A DNA stretch of 64,000 bases from JACRCT01 sp049841135 (GCA_049841135.1 JASGHK010000001.1:496001-560000), one strand, 5' to 3'. Shown: positions 27,467 to 37,189, numbered from the stretch's first letter. Numbers and translations are program-made. Notes: generated by a model from the letters alone, not told the origin.

Positions 27467-28255
27467 TCAGAGCGGCTGGATCTCCGCGATCTCGCCCGCC
27501 TTCAGCGGCAGCGCCTTGCCGCCCACCGAGAGCGCCGCTTCGCCGTCGACGACGACCACGCGCTTCACGTCGGACAGGTCCACCGGCAGCTTGAGCGTGT
27601 CGGCGAACGCCGTGGCCTTGTCCAGGAACTCCACGACGACCGCGCCCTTGGCCTCGGTGAGCAAGCGCGCGCCGTCGCCCGTCTTGAGCGGGCGCTTGAG
27701 CGCGTGGATGAACTTCTCCTTGCGCGCCCACGGCGGCTCCGGCGGCCCCTTGGAGATCTCCTGCGCCGGCGCGTCGTCGGACTTGGGCGTGAAGAAGTAC
27801 GCCATGTCGCTCTGGAGCTCGGCGTTCTCGCCGACCGGCTGGGGCTTGGCGGGCGGCTGTTCGTAGCGCGAGGCGACCAGCGGCGGCGGCACGTCCTTGC
27901 GCGTCGCCTCGTTGGTGATGACCACGATGGGCCGCAGCGACCCTTCGGTGGCGCCCGCCGGCAGGCGGAGCTTGCCCGCTGCGTGATCGCCCTTGGGGAG
28001 GTAGACGAAGGCGCCGTCGAAGGCCTCGAGGACCACGCCGGCGTCGGATTCGAGCAGCATGTTGCTCAGCAGGAGCATGCCCGGCTTGGCCTGGCGGGTG
28101 GTCGGCTTCTTCTTCCGGCCCCAGGTGACGCTGGCCTCGGCCCGAACGGCGTAGACGCCGGCGACCGGGGTCACGGGCTGGGGCTTGTCGCAGGCACAGA
28201 GCGCGACGGCCGCGAAGGAGACCGAGACGGCGGTGGTGAAGAGGACGCGGAGCAC
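27467..28255 (-). CDS. FecR-like lipoprotein
   Basis: This 262-residue protein starts MLRVLFTTAVSVSFAAVALCACDK, a lipoprotein signal with lipobox ALCAC. The mature part has beta-strand-rich segments in FecR-domain style: AVRAEASVTWGRKKKPTTRQ, LLLSNMLLESDAGVVLEAFDGAFVYLPKG, and at the C-terminus VVVVDGEAALSVGGKALPLKAGE. The FecR assignment is by pattern only. It should be tethered in the periplasm. It is upstream (leftward) of nothing in the same operon; the histidine kinase gene 44 bp to its right runs the same way and may be co-transcribed. Function unknown. Confidence 0.75.
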   Translation of the reverse strand: MLRVLFTTAVSVSFAAVALCACDKPQPVTPVAGVYAVRAEASVTWGRKKKPTTRQAKPGMLLLSNMLLESDAGVVLEAFDGAFVYLPKGDHAAGKLRLPAGATEGSLRPIVVITNEATRKDVPPPLVASRYEQPPAKPQPVGENAELQSDMAYFFTPKSDDAPAQEISKGPPEPPWARKEKFIHALKRPLKTGDGARLLTEAKGAVVVEFLDKATAFADTLKLPVDLSDVKRVVVVDGEAALSVGGKALPLKAGEIAEIQPL

Positions 28256-28299
28256 GGCCAGACTCTGCCAGATCGCCCGGGCGCCTGTCAGTCGCGTGG

Positions 28300-29609
28300 T
28301 CAGGAAGGACCGCTCTTGGGGGCCGCGGCCACTGGAACGAGCGAGGTGGCGGGTGCCGTGGTCGCCGGGGCCGACACGCCCGCCGGCGGCGCGGTCAGGG
28401 GCAGCTCCAGGACGAACTTGCTCCCGCTGAAATGCCGCTCCGACTCCGGCTGGACCTTGGGCGGGCTCTCGACCCGCAGCTTGCCGCCGTGCGCCTCGGC
28501 GATCTTGCGGGCGACCGGGAGCCCGAGGCCGACGGTCGCGACGTGACGGGCGCCCTTGGCGTGGTGGAACGGCTCGAAGATCTTCAGCTGGTCCTCGGGC
28601 GGGACGCCGCTGCCCTGGTCGTAGATGCCCAGCTGCAGCCAGCCGTCGAGGGCGATGAGCTCGACCAGCACGTCGCCGCCGTGGGGCGAGTACTTGATTG
28701 CGTTGTCCACCAGGTTGTGCAGCGCCTGCTGCAGGCGCGACGGGTCGACCTGCAGGGTCACCGGCGTCGTCGGGCCGTGGAACGAGAGCTTGACGCGCTT
28801 GGGCTTGGCGGTGGTCGCCTGCGCCTCCTCGATGACCTTGTTGGCCAGGGCCACGGCGTCGATGGCCTCGGCCTTGACGCGGTAGTTGCCGGTCTCGAGC
28901 ACGGCGAAGTCGGAGAGGTTGTCGATGGTGTGCGCCAGCCGGTCGGCGCTCTGGAGCATCGACTCCAGGATCTTCTTCTGGCGGTCGTTGAGCGGCCCCA
29001 GCTTCTCGCTCTGCAGGATCTTGAGGTAGCCGGCGAGCGGGGTCAGCGGCGTCGAGGCTCGTGCGAGATGGACTGCATGAACTCGGTCTTGAACTCGTCG
29101 ATGCGCTGCAGCCGCTCGTTGGTGGTGGTCAGCTCGCGCAGCTTGCTCTCGAGCTTCTCCACCAGCGACTCGTTGAGCTCCTTGAGGTAGCGCTTCTCCT
29201 CGCCGACCTTGATCTTCTCCTTCTTGCCGGCGAGGAACGCGCGGATCTGCGCCGGCAGCCGGGCGAGGTCGGGCGGGCTGGGGATGGTCCCGCTGCAGCC
29301 GGCGGAGATGGCCAGGCCGCGCTCGCTGCCGGGCTGCCCCATGGCGACGATGGGCAGGCCCTGCATGCCCAGGTGGCGCAGCTTCGTCGCCACCTCGGCG
29401 CCGTCCAGGTCGGGCAGGTGGAGGTCGAGCAGGAGCAGGTCGGGCGGGTTCGACTGGGCCTTCTCGATGCCGGCCAGGCCGCTGCCGACCTCGACGACCT
29501 CGAAGCCGGCGGTCCTCAGCGCGCCGGCCACCTCGGCGCGCGGGCCGGCCTGATCCTGGATGAGAAGGACCCGCGCGGGGGCGGGACGCGTGCTCGCAAC
29601 GTCGGGCAT
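28300..29609 (-). CDS. Receiver - histidine kinase hybrid (one frameshift)
   Basis: About 436 residues. The receiver domain comes first (about 12-125: VLLIQDQ, LLLLDLHLPDLDGAEV with the phosphoacceptor Asp, then a weak PSPPDL in place of the usual KP motif). A coiled-coil linker follows (about 130-170), then HisKA with FMQSISHE and LSTPLTPLAGY, and HATPase_c with LVDNAIKYSPHGGD, YDQGSGVPPE and GLGLPVARKIAEAHGG. The frame breaks at GAGGCTC 29054-29060 inside the H-box; restoring one base makes GAGCTC and gives SISHELSTPLTPLAGY. No transmembrane helix is seen, so it is a soluble kinase reading its own receiver. It starts at ATG 29609. The C-terminal 35 residues are a Pro/Ala-rich tail. Confidence 0.87.
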
Positions 29610-30019
29610 GAAGTCGCTCTCTGCGATGGGTTGCCAAGCTCCTGGGCCGTCGGTCGAACGGGCGCGCAAAGTATAGCGGCGTGCCCCCTCAAGGGAAGCG
29701 CCTGGGCAGGGTCTTCCCTGGCGCGCTGCGACAACTGTCGGCTGCCACTCAAAGCCCCAGTTTTCTAGGCCGGTTGGACCCCCTGATCCGCATGATCCAC
29801 AAGCTTTCCACAGGCTGGGACTCGCGGGGGTTTGCTGCGGTGCGGTTTGGCAGTCCCGAGGAGCAAGCGCCACGGCCACTTCGCAAGACCGCGTATTTGC
29901 GACGTTATTAGCGCCGACTCGCAAAGCTGAAGGAACTCCAGAAGCGCCTCTGTCAAGCCGGGAGAGTTCCGGTCCGGCGTCGAAAGTGGGAAAGCTGTGG
30001 GGAAGTTCAGGAGGGGTTT
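29610..30019. other. Intergenic stretch without a recognised feature
   Basis: This gap of 410 bp is noticeably lower in GC than its surroundings and holds the presumed promoter of the receiver-kinase gene. A CTTTCCACA word (about 29807) and TGTGGGG (29996) resemble DnaA boxes only loosely. I see no ORF or RNA structure I can support. Confidence 0.4.
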
Positions 30020-31314
30020 CTACTTGACAGGTTTGGCGGCTCCACCCTGCCCGTCGCGCCACTTCACCAGCAGTTCCTCGAGCCTTGCCGCAGCGTTCGC
30101 GCCCGGCTCCAGGAGCACCTCGCCGAGCAGGTAGCGCAAGGCCTCGCCGACCCTGGGCCCCTGCCCCGCCCCGAGCACGGCCATGACGGCCTTTCCGTCG
30201 AGCGCGAGCTCACCGATGGTGAGGGGCGGCTTGGCCTCCAGCACCGTCTCGGTGCGCAGCGCGGTCTCCCGGGCGGTGGCTTGCAGCGCAGCATCCCCGC
30301 TCGCCCGAGCCTCCGCCTCACCCAGCGCCAGCACATCCTCGATCAGCATGCGCCCGACGGGAGAGAGCGCGAGCCGCAGGCTGGCATCGTCGGGGTAGGC
30401 CTTCAGGGCGTAGGGGGCGTGGCGGACGAGCGCCGCAGTGCGCTCGATGGCCGCGCGCGGGTGGCGCAGGCGCTCCATCGCCGCCAGCGCCGTCTCCGGC
30501 CGCTGGTCGAAGAGCAGCGCCGCGTACCGGACCTCGAGCCGCGGCGGGCAGGCATCGACGCGCGCCAGGGTGCGCTCGAAGTCGCCGGCGGAGGCTTCGA
30601 GGAGGATGGCGTCGAGCAGGCCGGTCTCGCGCAAGAGGCGCACCCCGCGCGAGGGCTGGGGCCCCACGAGCATCTTCGAGACCTCCTCGCGCACGCGCTC
30701 GAGGGCGATTTGTTGAAGGTGGCGAGCGTCGCGGGGATGGCCGCGAGGGTCTCGGGCTCGATGTCGAAGCCGAGGACGGAGGCGAAGCGGACCGCGCGCA
30801 GCGGCCGCAGGCCGTCCTCGGAGAAGCGGTCGCGGGCCTTGCCGACGCAGCGGATGAGCCGGGCCTCGAGGTCCTTGGCGCCGCCGAAGGGGTCGACGAA
30901 CTCCTGGTCGATGGGGTCGAACGCCATGGCGTTCATCGTGAAGTCGCGGCGGGCGAGGTCTTCCTTGACGTCGTCGAGGAAGACCACCGAGTCCGGGCGG
31001 CGGCCGTCGGCGTAGGCGCCCTCGCCGCGGAAGGTGGTGACCTCCGCCTTAGCGTTCTTAGTGAGGACCGTAACCGTGCCGTGCTGAAGGCCGGTAGGGA
31101 TTACCCGGCGGAAGAGCTTCTGCACCTGCTCGGCGCGAGCGTTGGTGGCGACGTCGAAGTCGCCGCCCATCAGCTTGCCGCTCAGGCGGTCGCGGACCAG
31201 GCCGCCCACGAAGTAGGCCTTGAAGCCGGACGTCTTGAGCTTGCGAAGCACCTCGAGGATCTCGCCGGGGAACTTGGCCTGAGCGAGGGCTTCGGGGACG
31301 GGCGTGGCGGTCAT
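30020..31314 (-). CDS. Class II CCA-adding enzyme or poly(A) polymerase (one frameshift)
   Basis: About 430 residues. The nucleotidyltransferase head shows AYFVGGLVRDRLSGKLMGGDFDVATNA (GG-x-VRD and DxD metal ligands), RRDFTMNAMAFDP and FSEDGLRPLRAVRFA. The frame breaks at GATTT 30707-30711; restoring a C (GATCTT) links ATFNK to IALERVREEVSKMLVG and the C-terminal helical domain. Class II enzymes of this type add CCA to tRNA 3' ends or A-tails to RNA, and sequence alone does not separate the two without a tree. The encoded tRNA-Arg nearby has no genomic CCA, so a CCA-adding activity is needed somewhere in the genome. ATG 31314 (MTATPVPEALAQAKFPG) is chosen over an upstream unconserved extension. 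Confidence 0.85.
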
Positions 31315-31476
31315 GGTGGTGACGAACGTGCGAGCGGGAGAACGGTGGGGCGCATCCTCTACCAAAAGCCCGGCAGACGAGCCATCACCTATCGACTGGA
31401 GTGCTAGGAGGACGACCCTCGGCCGCGAGTGAAGGCTTCCGCAACCGCGACATTCGGGTCGCGTCTGGATCGTCAA

Positions 31477-31800
31477 CTAGCTCTTCAGCTTGCCACGTCG
31501 GCTGCTTTCCTCAGCGTCGATCTCCTGCCCCAGAGCGAAGCACTCGGCGCAGATTCCAGGCCGCTTGGGGTCAGACGCGGGAACCAACAACGGCACGTTC
31601 GGCGCGTGGTGGTTCTGGCAGACCGCACAACTGAGCGCGGCGCCCTCGACCTTGGCCACAGGACTGCTCGGATCTTCACATCCGGCAAGAGCCGCGGTGC
31701 CCGCCGCCACGCAGCCCTCACACACAAACACCGAGATGGCGCATTGGAGCCGGGCTGCTTCGCGTTGGCCCTTGCCGCAGAAGGAACACCGGGGGTCCAT
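31477..31800 (-). CDS. Small protein with ClpX-type zinc-finger motifs
   Basis: This 107-residue protein starts MDPRCSFCGKGQREAARLQ and has CSFCGK followed by VFVCEGCV, the CxxC...CxxC pattern of the ClpX N-terminal zinc finger. A second CAVCQNHH...GICAECF pair follows, giving a possible tandem finger. There is no AAA+ domain, so it is not ClpX. Stand-alone ClpX-type fingers may act as adaptors or in toxin-immunity contexts, but nothing here proves either. It lies 17 bp downstream of a small lipoprotein gene on the same strand. Codon use and GC are somewhat lower than in neighbouring genes, suggesting a recent acquisition. Confidence 0.7.
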   Translation of the reverse strand: MDPRCSFCGKGQREAARLQCAISVFVCEGCVAAGTAALAGCEDPSSPVAKVEGAALSCAVCQNHHAPNVPLLVPASDPKRPGICAECFALGQEIDAEESSRRGKLKS

Positions 31801-31817
31801 GGCCTCAACCCAAGCTT

Positions 31818-32183
31818 TCAGGGCGCGTCCATCCAGCCTGCGTTCTTACCGAGGGTCGGTCGGCAACGCGTCACGCCGGCATCGGAGAGCATCCAGCACG
31901 CGCCCGAGGCCTCAGCGAAGCGCCTACACGGCGGAGCTTCGGAGGCCCAGCAGCCGGTAGGGGCTCCAGCGTCCAAGGAGAAATCCACAAACACCGACCG
32001 CCCCTCCAACTCGTCCATGACCCTCTTCAGTTCGGCCGGAGCAAGGCCCCCGCCCTCGGCGACAGCACTTCCCTCAAGTCCTTGGCCGTCAACCTCCAGA
32101 GAGGAATGTGGCGAGTGCGACGCGCGCCAGCAACCAGCCGAGGCAGCGGCAAGCAGCGCAGCTGCCGCGATTCGTCGGCTCAC
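31818..32183 (-). CDS. Small putative lipoprotein
   Basis: It encodes 121 residues from GTG 32183, with AAAGG eight bases ahead. The start VSRRIAAAALLAAASAGCW is a lipoprotein signal with lipobox SAGC. The mature chain has four more cysteines and short conserved-looking segments (VFVDFSLDAGAP, CRRFAEASGACWMLSDAGVTRC), so it may carry disulphides in the periplasm. I recognise no family. It probably forms a two-gene transcript with the ClpX-type zinc-finger gene 17 bp downstream. An upstream in-frame ATG (32276) would bury the signal peptide and is rejected. Confidence 0.65.
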   Translation of the reverse strand: MSRRIAAAALLAAASAGCWRASHSPHSSLEVDGQGLEGSAVAEGGGLAPAELKRVMDELEGRSVFVDFSLDAGAPTGCWASEAPPCRRFAEASGACWMLSDAGVTRCRPTLGKNAGWMDAP

Positions 32184-32316
32184 GCCGAAGCCTTTGGAAA
32201 GGACCGCATGGGCGACAGGGTACCCCGAGCGACATGGCGGGGCACAACCCGACCGATTCCGCGCCGCCGCAACCACATGAAGCCGACCTGCCTGCTATAC
32301 GCGCCTGCCAACGCCC

Positions 32317-32345
32317 TTGCCGGAACCCGCACCCTGGTGTACCTC
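32317..32345 (+). promoter_or_regulatory. Possible tRNA promoter
   Basis: TTGCCG (32317-32322) and TACCTC (32340-32345) are spaced by 17 bp and end 13 bp before the tRNA. The -10 match is weak. Confidence 0.3.
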
Positions 32346-32358
32346 TCCCACGTCGTTC

Positions 32359-32432
<74 letters not shown>

Positions 32433-32544
32433 CTGGGAGTTTCGAGAAGTTGCAGTCCGCCAAGCCGATTGTGGCGCCCCTCGCGACCATCGAGGCGCGT
32501 GATTTCGCCGGGTCGGGCAGTCCGTTGGAACCGCGGCGCCGGCT

Positions 32545-32940
32545 CTAGTCCTCAATCGAGTCGAAGATGTTCTCACCTTCGAATCTCTGGCGATGGGCCT
32601 CGACCAGGATGTGAATGAGCGCCCGCATATCCTCCCAGTCTTGCCGGGGCGGAAGTGCGCGTCGGCCGTAGTAGCAGTCGAGATAGGCTCGTCTCCCTTG
32701 ACTGATGATGCCCTCGCTCAGGTCATCGAGCGTGTCTTCGGACGCATCGGGCACCCGTCCCTCCTCAACGAGGACGTAAGCCAACTCGGCTCGCGCCTCG
32801 ACTCCGTGCCGAAACAGCCGCACCAGCTCCTCTTTCGAGCATGAACTGAGATACGCGCGCGTACTCGTTTCGTCGCGGCTCTTCTCAACGAAGGACCAGT
32901 ACTCCGCGGGGATGTCAGTCTCCGGATTGAAACTCGCCAT
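32545..32940 (-). CDS. Hypothetical protein, DUF4240-like
   Basis: This 131-residue soluble protein starts MASFNPETDIPAEYWSFVEKS. The N-terminal half, with YWSFVEKSRDET and CSKEELVRLFRHGVEARAEL, recalls DUF4240, a domain in small proteins of unknown function linked to immunity to toxins, but the match is by eye and weak. The C-terminal half is helical and acidic, ending FDSIED. It lies 27 bp downstream of the next gene on the same strand and may be co-transcribed with it. GC content is lower than in the neighbours. Confidence 0.65.
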   Translation of the reverse strand: MASFNPETDIPAEYWSFVEKSRDETSTRAYLSSCSKEELVRLFRHGVEARAELAYVLVEEGRVPDASEDTLDDLSEGIISQGRRAYLDCYYGRRALPPRQDWEDMRALIHILVEAHRQRFEGENIFDSIED

Positions 32941-32967
32941 CGCACCCCGCTCCCACATTCACGGCGC

Positions 32968-33985
32968 TCAGTTCCCCTTCAGCCGCCCCTCCGCATGCTC
33001 CAGCATCGCCGCGCCCGCGTCCATCTCGCCCAGCAGGTACTTCTGCCAGGCGTCGTACGCCTCCTGCCCTGCCCGGCTCAGTCGCTCCCGCTCCTTCTCC
33101 TCGCTCGTCTGGCCGTGCAGCTGCTGCAGCATCGCCAAGAGCTTCTGGATCTGCGCGTTGAGGTCCGTGCCGTCCTCCTTGGGGAAGAAGTCCGGCGCGT
33201 AGTTGCGGATGTACGCGAAGAGGTCCACGGCCAACCCTCGCCGCGCGCGATAGGCCTCGGCCCGCTTGATCGACTCCGCCTGGCACCAGCCCGGCCGGCA
33301 CTCCTCGGAGACGACCTTCATCCCGCCGAGCAGCCGCACCCGGTCTCCGACCTTCGCGAACCCCTGCGCCAGCAGCAGCGTCTTCTCGCGCCCGAGCCGG
33401 CTGGCCTCGGCGAAGACGGCCTCGCTGTGGCCGCCGTTCGCGGTCAGGACACCCTCCCACGAGAACGCGCAGGCCAGGGTCTCGGCAGCGCGCGCTTGAG
33501 CTTTCGCCCGGCTCTCCTCGAGCGTCGCGGCCGCAAAGCTCTCCTGCACCGGCGAGCCGTCCGAGTCGGTGCCCAGCAGCAGCGGAGGGAACGGCGCGTC
33601 CGGCAAGCTCGACTCCAGGCCCTGGATGAGCGCGCGCCCACCGAGCGCGAAGAGCACCGCATCCGGGTCCGCCAGCTGGCGCGGGTCGTCCTTGACCATC
33701 CGACAGGGCGAGCCCAAGTCCTCGAGGAGCAGCCGCCCACCCTCGTCGATGGAGACGCTCGTGCGGACTTCCTTGGGGCTCGAGAGCTGCTCGGTGACGA
33801 GCTGGTCGCCGTCGAGCTTCCAGGTCTCCAGCATCCGCGCGATGCCGAAGCTCTGGATGGTCGAGTAGACGAGGTCGCCTTCCTCGGTGAACGTCGCGGC
33901 CAGCCGGCCGAACGCCTTGAGTCCCGCCTCGTCCGCGGGGTCGATGATCAAGCTGCCGAAGAGAATCCGCCGCCTTCGCCGGCAT
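32968..33985 (-). CDS. Hypothetical protein (one frameshift near the 5' end)
   Basis: About 339 residues. The main frame opens only at TTG 33951. Reading GAATC 33963-33967 as GATC joins an upstream ATG (33985, behind GGGAG), giving MPAKAADLFGSLIIDPADEAGLKAFGRL. No signal peptide or membrane segment is seen. Segments such as ESFAAATLEESRAKAQARAAETLA and VVSEECRPGWCQAESIKRAEAY do not match a family I know. The N-terminal half has beta-propeller-like pairs (LVYSTIQSFGIARMLETWKLDG), and the C-terminal half is helical and Lys/Arg/Glu-rich. Function unknown. ATG 34018 is an alternative start. Confidence 0.65.
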
Positions 33986-34125
33986 CCACGCTCCCAATTC
34001 CCGGTGTGACGCCAGCATCCTACCCGCCGCCCTACAGGGCCGGCAGCACCTGTGAACCCGAAGGAACACTGCAGGCCGCCGCCTGAAATCGCGTACCCTG
34101 CCCGGCCTCATCTCTGGAGGGAACG

Positions 34126-35029
34126 ATGAAGCGCCTCGCGGCTGTCGGCTTGGTGGTCCTGGTGTCTGCCTGCACTCAGGAGCCCAGGGCAGGCACCAAG
34201 GAAGCCTATCTGCGCGCCGCGAAGCTCTGGGGCGAGTCGATGGGCGCGCGCTTTCGTGGCGAGTACGGCAACGCGGCCCAGCTCCGGGTGCGGTCCGCGA
34301 AGCTCTCGCGTCCCGAGGACCGGCCCGATCGCTGGTACGGAGCGGCCTGCACCTTCGCCCTGGCCCATCAGCCCGACAAGGCGTTCGAAACGCTCGGACA
34401 GAGCATCGAGGCGGGCTACCTGGACCTGGACAACTTCGACCGCGATCCCGACTTCGTCTCGATCCGCTCCGATCCCCGGATGGCCGCGCTGCGTGAGAAG
34501 CTGCGCGCGAAGTTCGCCGCCGCCTTTCCGCGGGTGAATCAGAGCCTTCGGCACCGGCTCCTCGAGCTGCACCGGGGATACGCGGAACTGCGAGCCACCT
34601 ACTACCTGCCGAACCCTGCACCCGACCTCATCCAGAAGATTCGAGGCGCTCGCGGATGCCTCCCTAGCCGACCTCAAGATGATCGTTGCCGAGCATGGCT
34701 GGCCCACCCGCGAAGTCGTCGGAGAGGACGGTGCGTTCGCTGCCCTGAACCTCCTCTTCGACTCCCACGACGTCGCTCTGAAGCAGGAGCTTCTTCCGAC
34801 GCTCCTCGCGGCGGCCAAGCGGGGCCAGATTCCCGGCGAGTACGTCGCGAAGCTCGTGGACGTCTCGGCGGTCAAGGAGGGCAAGCAGCAGACGTACGGG
34901 GCGTCCTGGCACCGCACACCGGGAAACCTGGTCACCGACCCCATCGAGGATCCCCAGAACGTCGACGCGCGCCGCAAGTCCATCGGGCTGCGTCCGCTCG
35001 ACGAGTACCTGGCCCAATTCGAGAGGTAG
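34126..35029 (+). CDS. Lipoprotein with a DUF6624-like C-terminal domain (one frameshift)
   Basis: It has about 300 residues. MKRLAAVGLVVLVSACTQ is a lipoprotein signal (lipobox VSAC), with GGAGG-like spacing ahead of ATG 34126. A TPR-like first half (DRWYGAACTFALAHQPDKAFETLGQSIEAG, then DPRMAALREKLRAKF) is followed by a break at GATTC 34638-34642; reading GATC gives IQKIEALADASLADLKMIVAEHGWPTREVVGEDGAFAALNLLF. The HGWPT...VGEDG...A motif and the later PQNVDARRKSIGLRPLDEY are typical of DUF6624 proteins, which are of unknown function and often occur in lipoproteins. It is convergent with a response regulator gene 13 bp away. Confidence 0.8.
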
Positions 35030-35042
35030 CCTTCCCTCGTCC

Positions 35043-35468
35043 TCAGCGCGCTCGCGCCGGCATCGGACGCACCCGCCGCAACACCTCGAGCACCTCCTCG
35101 AACCGCTCCACGTCGAGCGGCTTCTGGAAGTACGCCGCGATCTCCTTGCGCTCGACGCCCGAGGACTTCGGCGGCCGCCCGGCCACCACGATGACCGGCA
35201 CCGTGGCCAGCGCGGGGTCGGCCCGCATCTCGTGCAGGACGTCCCAGCCGGTCATCTCCGGCATCATCAGGTCCAGCACGACGAAGCGCGGCGCCTGGGA
35301 GTGGAGGAAGACCATCGCCTCGCGCCCGTTGTAGGCCCGCAGCGGCTTGAAGCCGTTCAGGTTCAGCAGCTCGCACAGCAGCTCCCGCATCTCCACGTCG
35401 TCGTCGACGACCAGCACGGGCACCCGCTCGGCCCCGCGCCCCTCGGACATCTGCTGCGTCGATTCCAT
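35043..35468 (-). CDS. Single-domain response regulator
   Basis: This 141-residue protein has an N-terminal extension MESTQQMSEGRGAERVPVL and then a receiver: VVDDDVEM (acidic pair), RFVVLDLMMPEMTGWDVL (phosphoacceptor Asp), PVIVVAG (Ala in the conserved Thr/Ser region) and FQKPLDVERFEEVL (conserved Lys). It is similar in layout to the receiver at 17151-17507, with no output domain. ATG 35468 is chosen; the frame upstream is open but shows no motif. No cognate kinase is next to it. Confidence 0.87.
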   Translation of the reverse strand: MESTQQMSEGRGAERVPVLVVDDDVEMRELLCELLNLNGFKPLRAYNGREAMVFLHSQAPRFVVLDLMMPEMTGWDVLHEMRADPALATVPVIVVAGRPPKSSGVERKEIAAYFQKPLDVERFEEVLEVLRRVRPMPARAR

Positions 35469-35634
35469 CGGCCACCCCGTGCTGGGCAGAACCGGCGCCG
35501 CCTCTCCTCCTCTTCCTGGACGGGGCTGCCCGGATGAGCCTCGCCGCGCTCCCGGGCAGGGACCTTGTGCCTGCTCGCTCGATCTCCAAGTTGCCGGGCG
35601 GTTCTCTGCCCGCAGCTCAGCAGAGGGGGACCGA

Positions 35635-35934
35635 ATGCCTCCGCACCTCCGCTTGCTCGCCTTCGCGACCGCCGCCGTCATCGCCGCTCCGCTGCCGGCC
35701 CTCGCGGTCACGGTCACCGTCGTCGGCCCCGATGGCGAGCAGGTCGGCGGCTACCGCTACCTGATCGAAGAAGACGACACGCTGCCGGTCTCGCCAGACC
35801 GCGACGAGTCCAGACTCGTTCGGCGAGACCCTCGAGCGCTCTCACGAGTGGCCTGCCGGTATCGCCGTTCGGCAGCTCGGGGCCGGCCTGGCCAAGGCGC
35901 TGAATCGGCCCGTCGCCCAGCCGCTGATTCTTGA
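35635..35934 (+). pseudogene. N-terminal fragment of an exported protein
   Basis: ATG 35635 has GAGGGGGA just upstream and a good signal peptide (LRLLAFATAAVIAAPLPALA), then VTVTVVGPDGEQVGGYRYLIEEDDTLPVSP. After about base 35800 the frame loses protein-like character. The start resembles large Myxococcota secreted proteins of over a thousand residues, so most of the body appears missing. Two GATC-like breaks (GAATC 35902-35906, GATTC 35926-35930), each losing one base, would connect this frame to the next fragment, but the join would still be far too short for the presumed full protein. Confidence 0.55.
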
Positions 35935-36620
35935 ACTGCATCGTCTGGCAGAACCGGGCCTTCCACTGGGACGCCGGAGCCGACGGTGGCCGTGGGGCGC
36001 TGAGCGAGCCCAGGTTCTGGGACCTCGGCGTCGTCGGCGCCGAGGGCTCGCTGGAGCCGCGATCCTGCCTGCTCACCAACAGCACGGGCACCGACGCGAG
36101 CAACTTCACCGACGATCCGCGGCTGCTCCACCCGCTGTTCAACTCGTACTGGGCGGCGTCCGAAGCCGGAGGCCGCGGCCACATCGTGGACGTGTCCCTC
36201 GCGCCTGCTGGCGTTCGCGGCGACTACCACCTCTTCTCCTTCTCGCCAGCCATCGGGCGCGGCGAGGTCAGCCTTCTCGCCAACCTCGCTGCGCTGCAGC
36301 CGGACTTGAAGGAAGACTTGGACGGCGATGCGCGCCCCTCGCCTGCCGCGTCGTTTCCGGACCTGGGCGCCGACGAGCGGCCGGAGTCCGAGCCCGTTTT
36401 CGGCCCGGCCGCGATGGACTATCCCTTCGAGCGGGTCGAGGACCCGATCGAGGGCGTGTTGCCGAATGTCCCCTCGGACGCCGGAGGCTTCGTGCTGGGC
36501 CATACCGGCGGCATGCCTACCGGCTGTGGCTGCACGGAGGCCGGGACTTCTGGCGGCATCTGGCTGCTCCTGGCGACAGCCATCGGTCTGGCCGCGCTCC
36601 GATCAGCACGACGGGTCTGA
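35931..36620 (+). pseudogene. C-terminal fragment of a beta-helix surface protein with a MYXO-CTERM-like tail
   Basis: This reading frame starts without a ribosome site. It encodes the end of a right-handed beta-helix (polymorphic outer-membrane type) protein: NCIVWQNRAFHW, FTDDPRLLHPLFNSYW, GDYHLFSFSPAIGRG, then DLDGDARPSPAASFPDLGADERPE, the usual closing segment of choice-of-anchor proteins. The last 35 residues (GCGCTEAGTSGGIWLLLATA then RSARR) fit a MYXO-CTERM sorting signal. With the signal-peptide fragment just upstream it looks like the two ends of one large surface protein after an internal deletion, either in the genome or in the assembly. Confidence 0.6.
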
Positions 36621-36639
36621 CCGGGCTGACGACCGCAAC

Positions 36640-37189
36640 AGGCCCGAGCCGCAAGCGTGAGCGCGCGGGCCTCCTTCAGCCCTGTGCAGTGATGAGGTAC
36701 GAGTCGAGCACGGGGCGGCCTGCTGCTAAGGCGCGAAGGCCGCCGCGAGCACTGACGATGTCGATTGCCGGCTGACATACCTTCTGCGGTCCCGCCTTCG
36801 CGGCGAGTGCCAGTCCGGAATCAAGAGCGCAGGCCATGTTGATGAACGCTGACATACCTTCAGCAACGGCGGTGGTGCACGCGCGTCGAACCTCGACCAC
36901 GGCCGCCAACTCGAAGCCAGCTCGTGCTCGATTCGGACCTCATCACTGCACGGGGCACGACCATCCCCGCGCGCTTGCGCTTGCGGCTCACCACGCCACG
37001 CCGGTGGGTCTGAACTCGAGAGCGTGGGCCATGTTGATGAACGCTGACATACCTTCAGCAACGGGAGCGGTGGCGCACGCGCGTCGACCCTCGACCGCAC
37101 CGACTCGAAGCCAGCTCGTGCTCGATTCGGACCTCATCACTGCACAGGGCTGAAGGAGGCCCGCGCGCTCACGCTTGCGGCTCGGGCCT
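36640..37189. repeat. Composite non-coding repeat: 73-bp inverted arms and two internal direct repeats
   Basis: The terminal arms at 36640-36712 and 37117-37189 are inverted copies with about two differences. Two internal units of about 120 bp (36832-36951 and 37027-37145) are direct repeats; the second overlaps the right arm. The word GACATACCTT occurs three times (about 36774, 36851, 37047). No ORF with protein-like content covers it. It fills the whole gap between the MYXO-CTERM fragment and the LolA-like gene. Confidence 0.8.

Noticed and set aside
29800..30000. DnaA-box-like words suggesting an origin
   Set aside because: Only two loose matches, no AT-rich unwinding region and no dnaA, dnaN or gidA genes near.
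36640..37189. CRISPR-like or att-like repeat array
   Set aside because: The repeats are 73 and 120 bp, partly inverted and few in number, with no constant short repeat and variable spacer pattern, and no cas gene nearby.
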